From NCBI GenBank assembly GCA_039704465.1, contig JASFAU010000002.1, positions 372,001 to 436,000 of the forward strand: DNA of 64,000 bases, given 5' to 3'. The notes under the pieces are model-generated. The model was given only the letters and a program-made list of their open reading frames with translations, did no database searches and was not told where the DNA came from. Shown here in pieces: positions 34,352 through 45,337 of this stretch. The position numbers were made by a program, and so were the translations under genes. Numbering within the stretch: position 1 is the stretch's first letter; the number at the start of each line of letters is the position of its first letter. Source of the DNA: Plasmodiophora brassicae. Taxonomy: Eukaryota; Endomyxa; Phytomyxea; Plasmodiophorida; Plasmodiophoridae.

Positions 34352-35161
34352 ATGTCGTCGTGGGGAGGAGGGGCTTGGTGGTCGCTGGACGAGATGCCAG
34401 AGTCGGCGCCGGTATCGGAGCAGGTCCTGATCGGCGTCGTGGCGATCGCCAGCGTGCTGACGTTCCTGTTCTGGACGGCGCGGTGCATCCCGCGCGGGTC
34501 GCTCGTCGACTCCAGGTACCAGGTGCGTCGCAAGGTGCAGCACGCCGGCACGGGCGCGATCATGTTCACGATCGGGGCGATCGGCACGCCCAGGGTCGTC
34601 TGCTCGGTGGCGCTCACCGTCGCCGTCGTCCTGTTCGCCGTCGTCCACGCCGTCCGCCTCGTGAACGCGAACTTCAACCGCTGGTTCAACAAGACGTTCG
34701 CCGCGCTGCTGCGCCCGCACGAGCGCACCGGCATGCCGTCCGCGTTCTACTTCCTGGTCGGCGTCGACATCGTCGTCACGTTCTTCGACATGCCCATCGC
34801 TCTGCTGTCGTGCCTGTTTGTGTCGTTCGGCGACCCATGCGCGTCCCTGGCCGGCCTGTATTTCGCCAGGCCTGGATCCGTTCGCATCCGCAACGGCAAA
34901 TCGCTGATTGGCGCGCTGGCCAACTTCGCCTGCTGTGCCGTCCTCGCCGTCCTGTACCTCGTCGTCTTCCAGCGCGACCACGCCCCTGGGTCCGTCCTGG
35001 TCCAGGCCGCGGTCGGCGCCCTGGCGGCCGCCTGCGCCGAACTATCCGAAAGCAGGTACGTGGACGATAACTTGACGATTCCGGTGGCGTCCGCGGCCGC
35101 GCTGGCCGCCCTCCGACGCTGGGCGCCGACTGTCGTCTCGCCGTGGCGCTCCTCGCTATGA
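34352..35161 (+). CDS. CTP-dependent lipid kinase family (Dgk1 / dolichol kinase / VTE5-like)
   Basis: An intronless 269-aa polytopic protein. Typical marks: RRKVQHAGTGAIMF at the start of the domain (E/R-RRK-x-x-H), LLRPHERTGMPSAFYFLVGV, and FVSFGDPCASLAGL followed by NGKSLIGALANF, which correspond to the D-x-x-A-S...K-S-x-x-G-S signature of Dgk1, Sec59 and phytol kinases. These enzymes use CTP to phosphorylate diacylglycerol, dolichol or phytol in the ER or plastid membrane; the length and the GDP-A-S variant fit Dgk1/VTE5 better than Sec59, but the substrate cannot be fixed. An in-frame ATG at 34250 overlaps the IPK1 stop; 34352 (MSSWGGG) is preferred as it shortly precedes the first TM. 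Confidence 0.75.
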   Translation: MSSWGGGAWWSLDEMPESAPVSEQVLIGVVAIASVLTFLFWTARCIPRGSLVDSRYQVRRKVQHAGTGAIMFTIGAIGTPRVVCSVALTVAVVLFAVVHAVRLVNANFNRWFNKTFAALLRPHERTGMPSAFYFLVGVDIVVTFFDMPIALLSCLFVSFGDPCASLAGLYFARPGSVRIRNGKSLIGALANFACCAVLAVLYLVVFQRDHAPGSVLVQAAVGALAAACAELSESRYVDDNLTIPVASAAALAALRRWAPTVVSPWRSSL

Positions 35162-35391
35162 CCCGGCTCCTGTATGTATTAACGCTGCCCTAATATACAC
35201 ACCGAACACGCTGTTCGACCGTTCGACATTGGCGGCGCCTCGGTGTGTGGAGCGTCATCGTCATCGTCGTCGGCGGCCGGTTCCGGCGGGGCGGGCGAAT
35301 GGAGGTCGCGCGCCCCCGCTGCGGGCGCCGCCTGGAATATCAGCGGCTCTGAGCGCGCGTCGATTGCCAACCGCCGAACCTCGCAATTCAT

Positions 35392-36295
35392 ATGGGTTGG
35401 ATGGGGCGTCGGACGGCCAGCGACGGCAACTCGGCCGCCTACGAGCGGCTGCCCGACGACGGCGAGGACCGGCCCGCGATCCGATCGCAACCGGCGCGGT
35501 CGTTCGCCTCGACTGCGAAGCGATACCTGGTGATCATCACCGTATTCGCGTTCGTCGCCCTCGTCATATCCGTCGTCGTGCCCAAGCGCCCCGACGTGCG
35601 CTACGTCTGCACCATGTTCGATGGCGTCCACCTGGACCGATCCCATGCGCCGTACTTCTACGTATCGTTCAAGGTGCCCAGCGTCTGCTACGTCAGTCTT
35701 GACGATGTTCTCTGACGGCGAACTCGTAGACGTTTGCCCGCGTGTCGAACCCCAACTTTTACCGGATCGGGCTCCTCCAGTAAGCAATGACGTTTGTCGG
35801 CAGTGCGGTATTGTCAGTTGCTGACTGGCATCGGTGAAAAGGGTCGATGTCGACATTGTCCACTGGGACGATAAGGTCCACCGTATTGGTGCATGCTGCC
35901 GACCGGGGGCCCTGACAGGGCACGTATGCAGATTGCGCAATCGTCGATGGAGCCCAGAGGGTTCTCGGCGCGATCCACCAGCGTGGTAATGATGGCTTCG
36001 TCGCGCCGTGCCCGTCAACGCGCAGCGCATTGATCGGGCATTGTCCCTGCAGGAGCTGATTCGCACGAACGCATCTGATTTCAGCGCCTCGGCGCTGCAG
36101 AGCCTGTGGAAGGACATGCAGGACGGCATCGTGACGATCGAGCTTCGCGGCAAGGCGCGGGCTCGCGTGTTCGCCCACGAGTGGCGCTACACGATCGCGA
36201 ACGAGTACGTGCACTTGAACCTGTCCAGCTGGGACGTGCCGTCGTCGTCCACGCGGGAACCCTGCCCGCCCGTCGACTACAAGCCTACCCTGTAG
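35392..36295 (+). CDS. Single-pass membrane protein with LEA-2-like domain
   Basis: Proposed exons: 35392-35673, 35730-35779, 35842-35875, 35932-35985 and 36053-36295 (220 aa; the last exon may instead begin at 36026). The N-terminal ~45 residues are polar, followed by one TM (YLVIITVFAFVALVISVVV), suggesting type II topology. After splicing, YFYVSFKTFARVSNPNFYRI carries the NPNFY motif typical of LEA-2 (water stress/hypersensitive response) beta-sandwich domains, and LRGKARARVF fits the late strand of that fold. Introns 2-4 are placed by frame alone, so internal boundaries are tentative. Lumenal or vacuolar lipid-related roles known for some LEA-2 proteins are not demonstrable here. Confidence 0.6.
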
Positions 36296-36434
36296 CATGC
36301 CATTCATTAAAACCGTGCATCGTTACTGTCTGCGCGTTCGATGAATGTGGTCGCACCGCGATCATCGGCGGGTACGGAATGTGTGACGGTCGGTCCAAGG
36401 TCGTGGAACGGATTCATAGGTGTCATCGCCGACC

Positions 36435-39400
36435 ATGTCGGCGCTGTCGTGGGCACTGGTCGCCTGCCTGGCGCTGGTCGCCGCCCAGGACCTGCCGACG
36501 GTGCACATCGTGCCCCATTCGCACTGCGACCCGGGTTGGCTCGAGACGTACGAGGTCGGTCGGCCTAGGGCGGCGCCCCCCGGAGCGTTGGCGTTCGAGC
36601 GCGCTGACTCCCCCGCCCTCATCGCAGACCTATTTCGCCGGGGACGTCAGCACGATTCTCAGCAACGTGTTCTACGAACTGATGCAGGACCCGAGGCGCA
36701 AGTTCGTCTGGTCGGAAACGTAAGCGCCCGTCGCCACGCATGGTGGACGCTGGCCCCCCGATCAACGGGTATGCGCGCAGGTCGTTCTTCCTGCTGTGGT
36801 ACGAGACGCTGTCGACGGAGGGTCGCGAAGTGTTCAAAGATCTCGTCCAGAGCGGCCGCCTCGAGTTCGTGGGAGGTGCGCGCCCGACCTGTACAGCGGC
36901 GTCTGCGGGCGGGCGTCGGCTGACACGTGCCAGGCGGCTGGGTGCAGAACGACGAGGCCTGCCCGCATTACGCGGACATGATCGACCAGACGACGACGGG
37001 CCATCGGTACCTGAAGGATCAGTTCGGGGTCGTGCCCCGGTTCGGGTGGCAGATCGACCCGTTCGGGCATTCGGCGGTCACGCCGGCCCTGTTCCGCCTG
37101 TTCGGCTACGAGGCCGTCGTCATCAACCGCATCCACTTCAAGTACAAGGCGGCCATGAAGGGCAAGGCCAACATGGAGTTCCTGTGGCGGGGGACGCAAC
37201 TCGGCGGCAACGACGACCTGTTCACCCACGTCCTGCACACGCATTACAGTGCACCGCAGGTAACGCGATGGCGATGGCGCCTGCGACCGCCGCCGATGAA
37301 CGCGGTTGACAGGGGTTCGACTGGGAGAACTACGTCGAGGCTATCACCGAGGACAACGTCGAGCGCCGGAGCGACGAGCTCGCCGCCGAGCTGCGCCGGC
37401 GGATGACGGCGTACCGCTCGCCGCACCTGCTGGTCCCGTTCGGCGACGACTTCAAGTTCAGGAACGCCAACCTCCAGTTCCGCAACATGGATCAGCTGAT
37501 CGGTACACGCGCCACGTGATGCCGCGTCCCCACCGGGTCGTTCGCTGAATCACGTGCCCCCGCTCGCAGACTACATCAACGACAACCCGGAGCGGTACCA
37601 GATGCGCCTGCAGTACTCGACGCTCAGCGACTACTTTGGGGCGGTCGCCGCGTCCAATGCGAAATTCGCCACCGTCCAAGGCGACTTCTTCCCGTACGCC
37701 GACAACGACGATTCCCTGTGGACGGTAGGACCGCCCCGCGCCCTGTCGTTCCAGCGCGTTGACGTGTGCGGCGGTCGCCCCAGGGTTACTACACGACTCG
37801 CCCGTTCCTGAAGCGAATCTCGCGGACCGTCTCGGCCGCGTTACGCGCCGCCGAGATCGCGTTCGTCGCCGCTGGCGTCCTGCGAAGCGACGCCGACGAC
37901 GACGAGGTCGTTAGGCGGCGCGCCATGTACGACGACCTGATCGCCGCCCGGCGCAACGCCGCCCTGTTCCTGCACCACGACGGCATCACGGGAACGGCGC
38001 GCACCCACGTCGTCGACGATTACATGCAGAGGATGCACGCGGCGACCAGGACCGCCAACGGCATCGCGTTACGCTCGCTACGGGCCGTGGTCGCCGACGA
38101 CGCCGACGCCGACATTGTCATGCTGGGCGACGACGCCGTTCTGTCCGGGCGGAACGTTATCGGCCTGTGCAACAGCCTGGGCTGGGCCCGGACCGAGCTC
38201 CTCTGCCTGACCGTTGCCACGCCGTTCGTCACCGTTCACGACGACGCGGGCGCCTCGGTGGCGGCGCAGGTCTACATCGGCACCGACTTCCAGGGCGACG
38301 CCTACCGCCTCTGTTTCGTGCGCAACCTGCCACCTCTGTCCGTCTCGGTCGTCGTCGTGCACGTCGCCGACAAGGAGCGCCCCGGTGGCGCCGAACACGT
38401 CGTCGTCCGCGTCATCGGCGGTCCCGACCAGGCCGCCCTGTCGCCACAAGACGAAGTCGCGGTCGGCGACGACAGTTTCATCCTCAGCAACGGCGTCCTC
38501 GACGTGCACCTGGATCGCAAGACAGGTAACAGCACAATGCGATCGTTGGGCGGTGCTGGACGCTGACGCCTGCGTGTCCGGCCCAGGCCTGATCGAGTCG
38601 ATCGTCGACAGGGCGGCGAACGTGACGACGCAGGTGGGGCAGCGTCTGCGACAGTACTCGACGAGTCGCGGCGGGGCGTACCTGTTCCGGCCGGAAGGCG
38701 ACGCCGAACGCATCGATACGGGCCGGGCGCGCGTCCGCCTGGCCCGCGGGCCCGTTTCCGATTCGGCAGCGGTGACGCTCGGCAACCAGGTCGTGCACAT
38801 CGACCTTGTGAAGGCGTCGGCGCCGGCGATGGTGGCCAGGCGCGTGCACGTGCGGCTCCTGGTTCGGTCGGACGCGAACCGGGAGGTGGTCGTCCGCTTC
38901 GACACGGACCTGGCGACCGGGACGACGTTCTACTCGAACGACGGCGCCGATTTCGTGCGCCGCCGGTACGACGCGGCGAAGCAGACCGCTGGGAATTACT
39001 ACCCGGCGGTGTCGGGCGGCCGCCTGCAGGATCGGGCCAGACGCCTGACGGTCGCCACCGGGCACACGTCGGGCGTCACTGGCGGGCACGGCCGCCTCGA
39101 GTTCATGCTGCACCGGAACCTGGCCCAGGACGATGGTCGTGGCCTCGGGCAACCGATTATCGATCAGACGCCGGCGATCGTCACCATGCGGATCGTAGTG
39201 GAGTCGACAGGGTCGTTCGTGTTCCCTGCCGACCAGCATCGGCGGCAAGCGTTCGCGTGCGATACGCCACCGGTCGTTCTGGTCGGCAACGTGGCCATGC
39301 GACCGGTACGCCTGCTGGACATGGTCCTGCCCGCCCACATGCACCTCCTGTCGCTCATGGTGAACGACGCCGCCGGCAGGGAGGTGGTCGTACGACTGGA

Positions 39401-40169
39401 GAACCTGCGTGATGCCGATCAGGACACGCAGGCGACCCTCCTCCAGGTTCACAACCTGTTCCAGGACCATGCGGGCCTGACGAACATGCGCGAGACGACG
39501 TTGACAACGGTTTACGGTCAGAGCCGGTGGAGTGCAGTGGTCGGTCACGAAGCCTGAGTGATGCCTGATGCAGAATTCCCACGAGCGTCGTACCTGAATG
39601 ACGGGTACCTGGCGAAGGCGACGCCCGTCCTGCAATTCGCCAGGTCCGATAAGTTGATTTCGTTAGTCGACGGCGGAGGCGAAGACATGGTGGGCGGCGA
39701 CCATCAGCAAGGGAAGCAGAATGCAGGTCCGCGTGTCGACAAGCGTTTCAGGGAGGGATTGCCACTGACTGCATGGCTAGAGGAGGAAGGCGTGTTCATA
39801 TCGGATGTCGCGCTGCAGAAGGCGAAGGGCTGGGTTCGCCGCCTGCTTGATGATAACAGCAGGGCGGTGCCTTTCCTGCCCAGGCAGATTCGAACGTTCA
39901 TTTTCGAAGTGTCTGAGAAGAGAACGGTCGCGAAAGAACAGAACGAGAAGGACGCCGAGGAGCACGTATCGTCCGGCTCGCGTATCCAGATCAGGCGGGC
40001 ACCTATCGAGGTTCAGGCGTTAAGTTTACCGGGCACTGGCGAAGTCGTTTTCGTTGTCTGCGCGTGTCTGGCCACCATTTCCGCGGTCGTCCTCATCCTC
40101 AGATCGAACTGGGGCAGCCCGACGACCTGGACGCAAGCATCCAGCAAACCCGAACGACACATCGTTTAA
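36435..40169 (+). CDS. GH38 alpha-mannosidase with C-terminal membrane anchor
   Basis: Nine exons, 1081 aa: 36435-36554, 36628-36719, 36781-36875, 36934-37259, 37313-37502, 37570-37724, 37784-38525, 38587-39516 and 39574-40169; introns 53-73 nt. A signal peptide (MSALSWALVACLALVAAQ) leads straight into VHIVPHSHCDPGW, the zinc-binding motif; the nucleophile Asp lies in GWQIDPFGHS near residue 144. Further marks: LEFVGGGWVQNDEA, YYTTRPFLKR, LFLHHDGITGTARTHVVDDY, and the late LPRQIRTFIFEV. It removes mannose from N-glycans or glycoproteins in the secretory or lysosomal system. The final exon, joined by a 57-nt phase-1 intron, ends with a TM (VVFVVCACLATISAVVLILR). Lysosomal relatives are soluble and Golgi ones are type II, so this type I layout is unusual. 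Confidence 0.9.
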
Positions 40170-40719
40170 CAGCAGCGAGGCGTGATGCACGTACGCATGT
40201 AGTTATTCTATACAGCCTATTTATCTGAGCGATATATGCCGCGTGTACTCCGCCCTGGCCGACCATGCATCGTCCAGTTGAGGGCCGTAGCGTTTGCGAT
40301 GGAAATGGTCACCTACGTGACCAGGCCCAGCTCGAAGATTGACTGGCATAGGTGCAGCGTATAAGCTCTTCTCGCAACCTTGCAAGGTTGAAAGTTACAA
40401 ATGGCAGGTCATCAGCTATGGGATTAGAAGGCACGGAAAGTGTGAGGATCTAAGCCTCTATGGTCGTGTTTATTGAGACTGGTGAAATACCGACGGCAAC
40501 TATGTCCTATAACGATTGTTTCATCGCATGAACGCTCTTCGCCTGTTCACATGCTCCTGGGGAACGCTGGTGTGCGTCAGCGATGGCCGATGGGCAAGGG
40601 TGTCCGGGCAGCCGCAGGTCAGGATCTGGTACTCGCAAAGCGAGCGGGTTGACTGCGAGCTGCAATAACAGCCACGGAGTCCGCGGTCAGTTTGGCAGTT
40701 GCGCTTGGCGCCGGTCGTC
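40170..40719. other. Intergenic before SmG
   Basis: No gene seen. A 14-bp perfect palindrome (AACCTTGCAAGGTT) lies at about 40375-40388. The sequence is richer in A+T than the flanking exons. Confidence 0.5.
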
Positions 40720-41024
40720 ATGCCGAAAGTCGAAGGCCCCGATCTCGAGCGGTACATGGACAAGCATGTACTGCTCAAGCTCAATGCGAACCGATGCGTC
40801 AGTGGCATGCTGCGGGGGTACGACCAGTTCATGAACGTCGTCCTGGAAGATACTGTCGAGGAGGTGTCTCCCGAGGAGCGCAACAACATTGGCATCGTTG
40901 TACGTTCCATTGCCCATTATTCCACACTCATCGCGCCGGTGCTCTGACATTGGCTCGCCAGGTCGTTCGAGGAAACAGCATCAACTTGATCGAACCTTTG
41001 GAGAAGGTCGAGGGCCGTCGCTAA
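40720..41024 (+). CDS. Small nuclear ribonucleoprotein G (SmG)
   Basis: Core Sm-ring subunit of spliceosomal snRNPs. Exons 40720-40899 and 40962-41024, 62-nt intron; 80 aa, the normal size. Sm1 motif: DLERYMDKHVLLKLNANRCV with SGMLRGYDQFMNVVLEDTVE; Sm2 motif is created by the splice: NNIGIV | VRGNSINLIEPLEKV, matching the canonical I-x-x-V-x-I-R-G-N-S-I. Reading through the donor instead gives RSIAHYSTLIAPVL and loses Sm2. SmG is favoured over LSm7 by length and the N-terminus. Its 3' end lies 58 bp from the convergent TTC4 gene. Confidence 0.93.
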
Positions 41025-41082
41025 GCAATACACAATAGGTTGTTGTCTATGTTGCTGGCTGGGCACTAATTGCACGTTCATT

Positions 41083-42209
41083 TTACGTTTCTTCGAACGG
41101 CCTGACTTGTTCAGCATAGAAATCGCGGCTGGCCGCCGACGTCACAAGGAAGGTCGGCATCTCGTGATAAATAGTGTACGATGGCCTTGCCAGCACATCA
41201 GCCAGGGTGGCGTCCAGCGGGACGGGAATGAGCGCTTCGCTTGTTTCGTTCTTGCGGTAGTGGACGCGCCAGTCGTCAACATTCCTATAGTGGCCACTGG
41301 TGTCCCAATCAGCACCCGTCATCTGCTGCAACTGTTCACGAAACGTGACGCGCTCGTCCCAGTCGCGAACCGTGTCCGACGTGTGATGTTCCAAGTACAA
41401 TAACATCACCGGCCAATGCAAGACATCGTCCGCATCGACGTACGGCTGGAATTCGTCCATGCCCATCGGTCTCAATGCGCTTGGACCACCCTCTTCTTCC
41501 TCGCCATCCGTGTCATCGCCTTCGTCACCAACCATTCGCAGGTTTCGCGATGCACACGCCGCTTGAAGTTTCGCTCGTCGTGAGCGTTCCTCTTCAGCTC
41601 GGGCTTGCTTCTCGGCCCGTTTCCGGCGTTCCGATGCAAGCGCGTCCCGAGTCAGATTGAACAGAGCCCTGACCTTCTCGCTCTTTGGGTCGATACGTAG
41701 CGCAGAGAGCGCGTACTCCATCGACGATTTGTACCGGCCAAGTCGAGAGCATGCCTGGGCGGCCCGGTAGAGGATTTTCACATTGGATGGCGTGATCTCC
41801 AACGCAGCCTGACAGTCCGACAAGGCACGGCCCAGGTTGCCCAGCTGCAAGTTCACATGCGCTCGATTGCCAAGGATCGTCGCCTTCAACGCCTCGTTCG
41901 TCGGGCCCGCATCCAGGGCATTCGTGTAGTATTGCACCGCGTCGGACCAGCGTTTCCTACCGAGCCGGAAGGCTTCGTTCCCACTTTCCTTCAAGTTTTC
42001 AGCAATATCTGTCCACCAATCACAATCTGCATCGCTCCCCTCGTGCAGAAGAACAACTCACCGTTGGGGTCCTCATCGGCAACCAACGCCTGGATGGCCT
42101 CAATGTCAGTAGACACGTGTCCGCCCTCTGCAGGCAGGGCGTCCATAAACAACGGCATCTCCTGGAAACGGCGTTCCAGTTCCATGTCCTCAGAGCTCAG
42201 GCGCGTCAT
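41083..42209 (-). CDS. TPR co-chaperone TTC4/Cns1 homologue
   Basis: Exon 1 42209-42062, 53-nt intron, exon 2 42008-41083; 357 aa. The N-terminus MEL..RFQEMPLFMDALP is the family's PLFM..LP motif. After the splice, DIAENLKESGNEAFRLGRKR begins three TPRs (to about residue 165) with the Hsp90/Hsp70-binding clamp pattern, then a charged helix (RRKRAEKQARAEEERSRRAK). The C-terminal domain holds WPVMLLYLEHHTSDTVRDWD and RPSYTIYHEMPTFLVTSAAS, characteristic of Cns1/TTC4. Acts as an adaptor for Hsp90 and Hsp70 in the cytosol or nucleus. Confidence 0.9.
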
Positions 42210-42631
42210 GACGAAAACTGCAGCTCCACGCAGTCCGTAAAACCTTGTCGAGACAGCGTTGCGCCAGCAATTTGCGCCGCGCAGCGCTGTTCAAGCACAC
42301 GTCGCCCCCGTTCGGTGCAAGGAAAGCGACTCATGAAACATGCAACTCGGATAACGGATTGCTGCCTCAAGACGTCATTGCTACATCGAGTCAGAACCTT
42401 GTTTTGTAATAGCTGCCTGCAGCTCGGCGGCAAAGAACGAAATGCGAAGTTACTAGAACACCGAGGTCGGACGTTACATTGTGCCCGGGCAGTGAAATCA
42501 TCAACGAAAAGCCTGCCAATGTACTACGATGTGACAAGTTCCCAACAGCTGCATAGGCAGTTGGTGTTAGATGCATCGCCACCAAACCTCAAGCATGGCA
42601 TCGCGTAACGAGATCTGTGAGGAATTGGGTT
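42210..42631. other. Intergenic upstream of TTC4
   Basis: No gene seen. It serves as 5' flank of TTC4 and 3' flank of the orphan gene to the right. Confidence 0.5.
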
Positions 42632-43301
42632 TCAGCGGCCGTACACGCCGTATACGAGACGTTGGAGTCGGACATTGTCCAAATTAGCAGCACGCGAGCG
42701 TTCCTTTCTCATTATCCGATGTGGCGTTTGTCCGTTGTGGGTTGCTTTCAATCGCGCTACCAAGCGTTGGAAAACCGCAGAGAACTCGTCCTGCAAACGC
42801 GATTGAACCGCTCGCATTCACAATCGATAAACAAAAGCTGACCTTTCCGGTACGGTTAATCTCAGGTGATGATGGAGGCGTTAGAGGAAGAGTTGGCGCT
42901 CCGCCGGCCTGAGTTTGACGCGACCAACCTCCACCGTCACCCTCCCCCACCGTGTCCTTGTTTACCAAGCAGTCCACGTCAGTTCCACACGCCAGAACTG
43001 AATGAAGGACGTTCTGAGAAGACGATAATGTGAACAACGATCGACAGCAAGCCCGTGATACCTCACGTTGTCGGACGGCCTTGTCAACGCCGTCAATTGC
43101 TTCGCCTTGGAGAGCAGCTCACGTGAAGGCAGTCCTGTGATATTATGTCAGTGGAGACAAACGTCTGCAGAAAAACATGCCCAGTAGCGAACCATAGCGC
43201 GTATGCAAGCACGCAAGCGCAAGCACGTGATCCAGACACGGGTCATCATCGGCCAGCTCCGCCTCAGTTACCGCCTCCAGCAGCTTCGTCGCCGACCCCA
43301 T
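42632..43301 (-). CDS. 149-aa protein of unknown function, five exons
   Basis: Exons 43301-43193, 43134-43067, 43013-42966, 42908-42843 and 42790-42632 with introns of 58, 53, 57 and 52 nt. All splice phases agree and each intron is GT-AG, which argues for a real gene despite the short exons. The protein starts MGSATKLLEAVTEAELADDD, has a helical N-terminal half (CLDHVLALACLHTRYG; SRELLSKAKQLTALTR), a Pro-rich linker (APTLPLTPPSSPE) and a basic C-terminal helix (DEFSAVFQRLVARLKATHNG; RIMRKERSRAANLDNVRLQR). No TM or signal peptide. I do not recognise the family. It diverges from Nup58 across 174 bp. Confidence 0.6.
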
Positions 43302-43475
43302 CGTGACGACACAGCCCCGTTTCAAAAATGACGCAACGGTTTCCTGTCGCCCTCATCATGAGACTGCAGTCGCCCAGTGCCGGTCTGCCGGACCTGCCAC
43401 GGGAATGTCGCATGGCGGCGCCACCCGACGATTCCACCGCCGCGCCCGTTGCCGTTGCGCACTCCGGCAGACAGG
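43302..43475. promoter_or_regulatory. Shared 5' region of two divergent genes
   Basis: 174 bp between the ATGs of the 149-aa orphan (minus) and Nup58 (plus). By position it must hold both promoters and 5' leaders. No specific element is claimed. Confidence 0.35.
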
Positions 43476-45084
43476 ATGACGTCGTTGTTCGGCGGATTCG
43501 GGTCTGTGATTCGCGTTCGGTTCGCTGTGATATGACGCTGGCTGACCGGGTGGGCCCAGGACGACAGCGGCGCCGTCGTCAGGCGCGCTGACGGTGCCGG
43601 TTACGGACGAGATCGTCCAGCTCAGCACGCCGTTCTCGAAGCTGCCGGCGAATCGTCAGGCGGATTTGGAGAGGATCGAGTAGGGCGCAATCGTTTACGT
43701 TCACATGTGCCAGATGCTGACAGGTATGGGAAGTGCCGAGTTTCAGAAACAATCGCTGGTGAGCGCCGAAATCGATCGCCTTTTGGAAGAGGCAGAGCGC
43801 AACGAAGCGTTTTCAATGGCGGACATCTCTCGGCTCGAGCAACGTCTCAAATTGCTCCAACTTCAGATTAAGCGGACTCGTAACAGCCTGCTGGGGTTCA
43901 GAGAAGAGGTGTGCTGGCATACTGTTCTGCCAACTACGTCCCTTAGCTGCTCGTTAGATGCGGCGCGAGTTGAAGCACGGTGAACAAGCACTGTTTGCAA
44001 ATGCTCGCCTCAAGCACAAGAGTATTCAGCAGCTGTGGCCACAGTTGCCTTCGAGGTATGCGCCCGTTCACTTTGCTGCCTCATCTATCCTTGACTAAAT
44101 AACGTACGCAGGTATTTCTTCGATAAGATGGAGGAATTTCGTGGGCGCATCACAAAGCTCATGCAGGACGTGGAGGATATTCAACACCACCTGAGTGCGA
44201 ACCCGTCCCAGCAGTCTCCGCCGCAAAGTTAGACGTTTCCACTATGTCCTTCATGTTATCGTTTCTTACATTGGTCCAGTGCTGCATGCCCTCCTGTCGA
44301 ACACCCATAACGAAGTCGTTGCGCTCAGCTGTGAAGTCGCCCGGGTCCATTCGATTGTCAACCAACAGAAAGAGACGTTCATTGACGAAAAGATCTCAAA
44401 GAAAGCCGACCCGTTTGAGGTTGCTCCGAAGAGGGACGAGTCAGGTAGCAGTACTGCATGTCTGTTTGCATGTAACATGGCTGACCGAAGTTCCCCATAG
44501 TGGTCCAACAACAACAGCTCTTACTGTTGACCGCGCCGCCAGCAGCGCAGCCTGGTGCCGCTCCAGCATCGACATATCCTGCACTGGGAGCGCCGCCTGG
44601 TCAGCAGCAATCTACAGGCTTTGGTGCGACTACAGGGTCTGGGCTATTCGGAGTCCAACCGCAGTCCACGCCGGGAATGTTTGGCACGCAACCGACGAGT
44701 CTCTTTGGTGGATCTCAGCAGCAACAACCACCACAGCAACAGCAACAGTCGTCGTCCCTATTTGGCTCCTCGACTCCTGGGACAGCATCAACGTTGTTCG
44801 GATCAAATTCGGCGCCTGCATTCGGGCAGACCGGTCAGTCCGCGACGCAGCCGACCTCGCTGTTCGGACAGTCTACTCAGCAACCTGGTTCGGCATCCGG
44901 CTTTGGTGCATCATCGACTCCGCAAACGAACCTGTTCGGTTCATCAGCAACAGCAGCGCCGCAGTCGTCTCTCTTTGGCGGCGCAGCGCCGGCCTCGACA
45001 GGCACAATGTCGTTGTTCGGTACATCAACGCAAGCGCCCGCCACGACCTCGACCACGCCGTTCCAGTTCGGCGCCACGAGATGA
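43476..45084 (+). CDS. FG nucleoporin Nup58 (p58/p45) homologue
   Basis: Seven exons, 427 aa: 43476-43501, 43560-43679, 43734-43908, 43958-44055, 44112-44227, 44280-44444 and 44501-45084; introns 49-58 nt. It begins MTSLFGGFG, then VTDEIVQLSTPFSKLP and a long coiled-coil region: LEQRLKLLQLQIKRTRNSLL, PSRYFFDKMEEFRGRITKLM, and NEVVALSCEVARVHSIVNQQ, in the order found in Nup58. The C-terminal ~190 residues are Gln/Ser-rich with about a dozen FG, LFG or GFG repeats (SLFG, GFGA, TLFG). It belongs to the central-channel Nup62-Nup58-Nup54 complex, and its FG repeats bind transport receptors. Unlike animal Nup58, nearly all FG repeats lie at the C-terminus. Confidence 0.85.
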
Positions 45085-45337
45085 CGTTCATAAATGAAAC
45101 CATGTTCGGGATATATCAACCTATATCGGAGCGTTCACCTAACAAAGGCATCGTTGCCGGCTAGTCGTGCATTTTTGTGGTTTGCGAGGGTCAGCCTCGA
45201 CAGTCGAGCCCCGACAGTTGACCAATGCTGGTTTGGCAGTGCGTAACCAAACGCGTGGCTCTGTGGACCGGTCCGGTCCCAAGTCGTCCCCCGGAGTTCG
45301 CGTTAGGGTTCCCTTTCCAAGTACGTACCTGTATACC

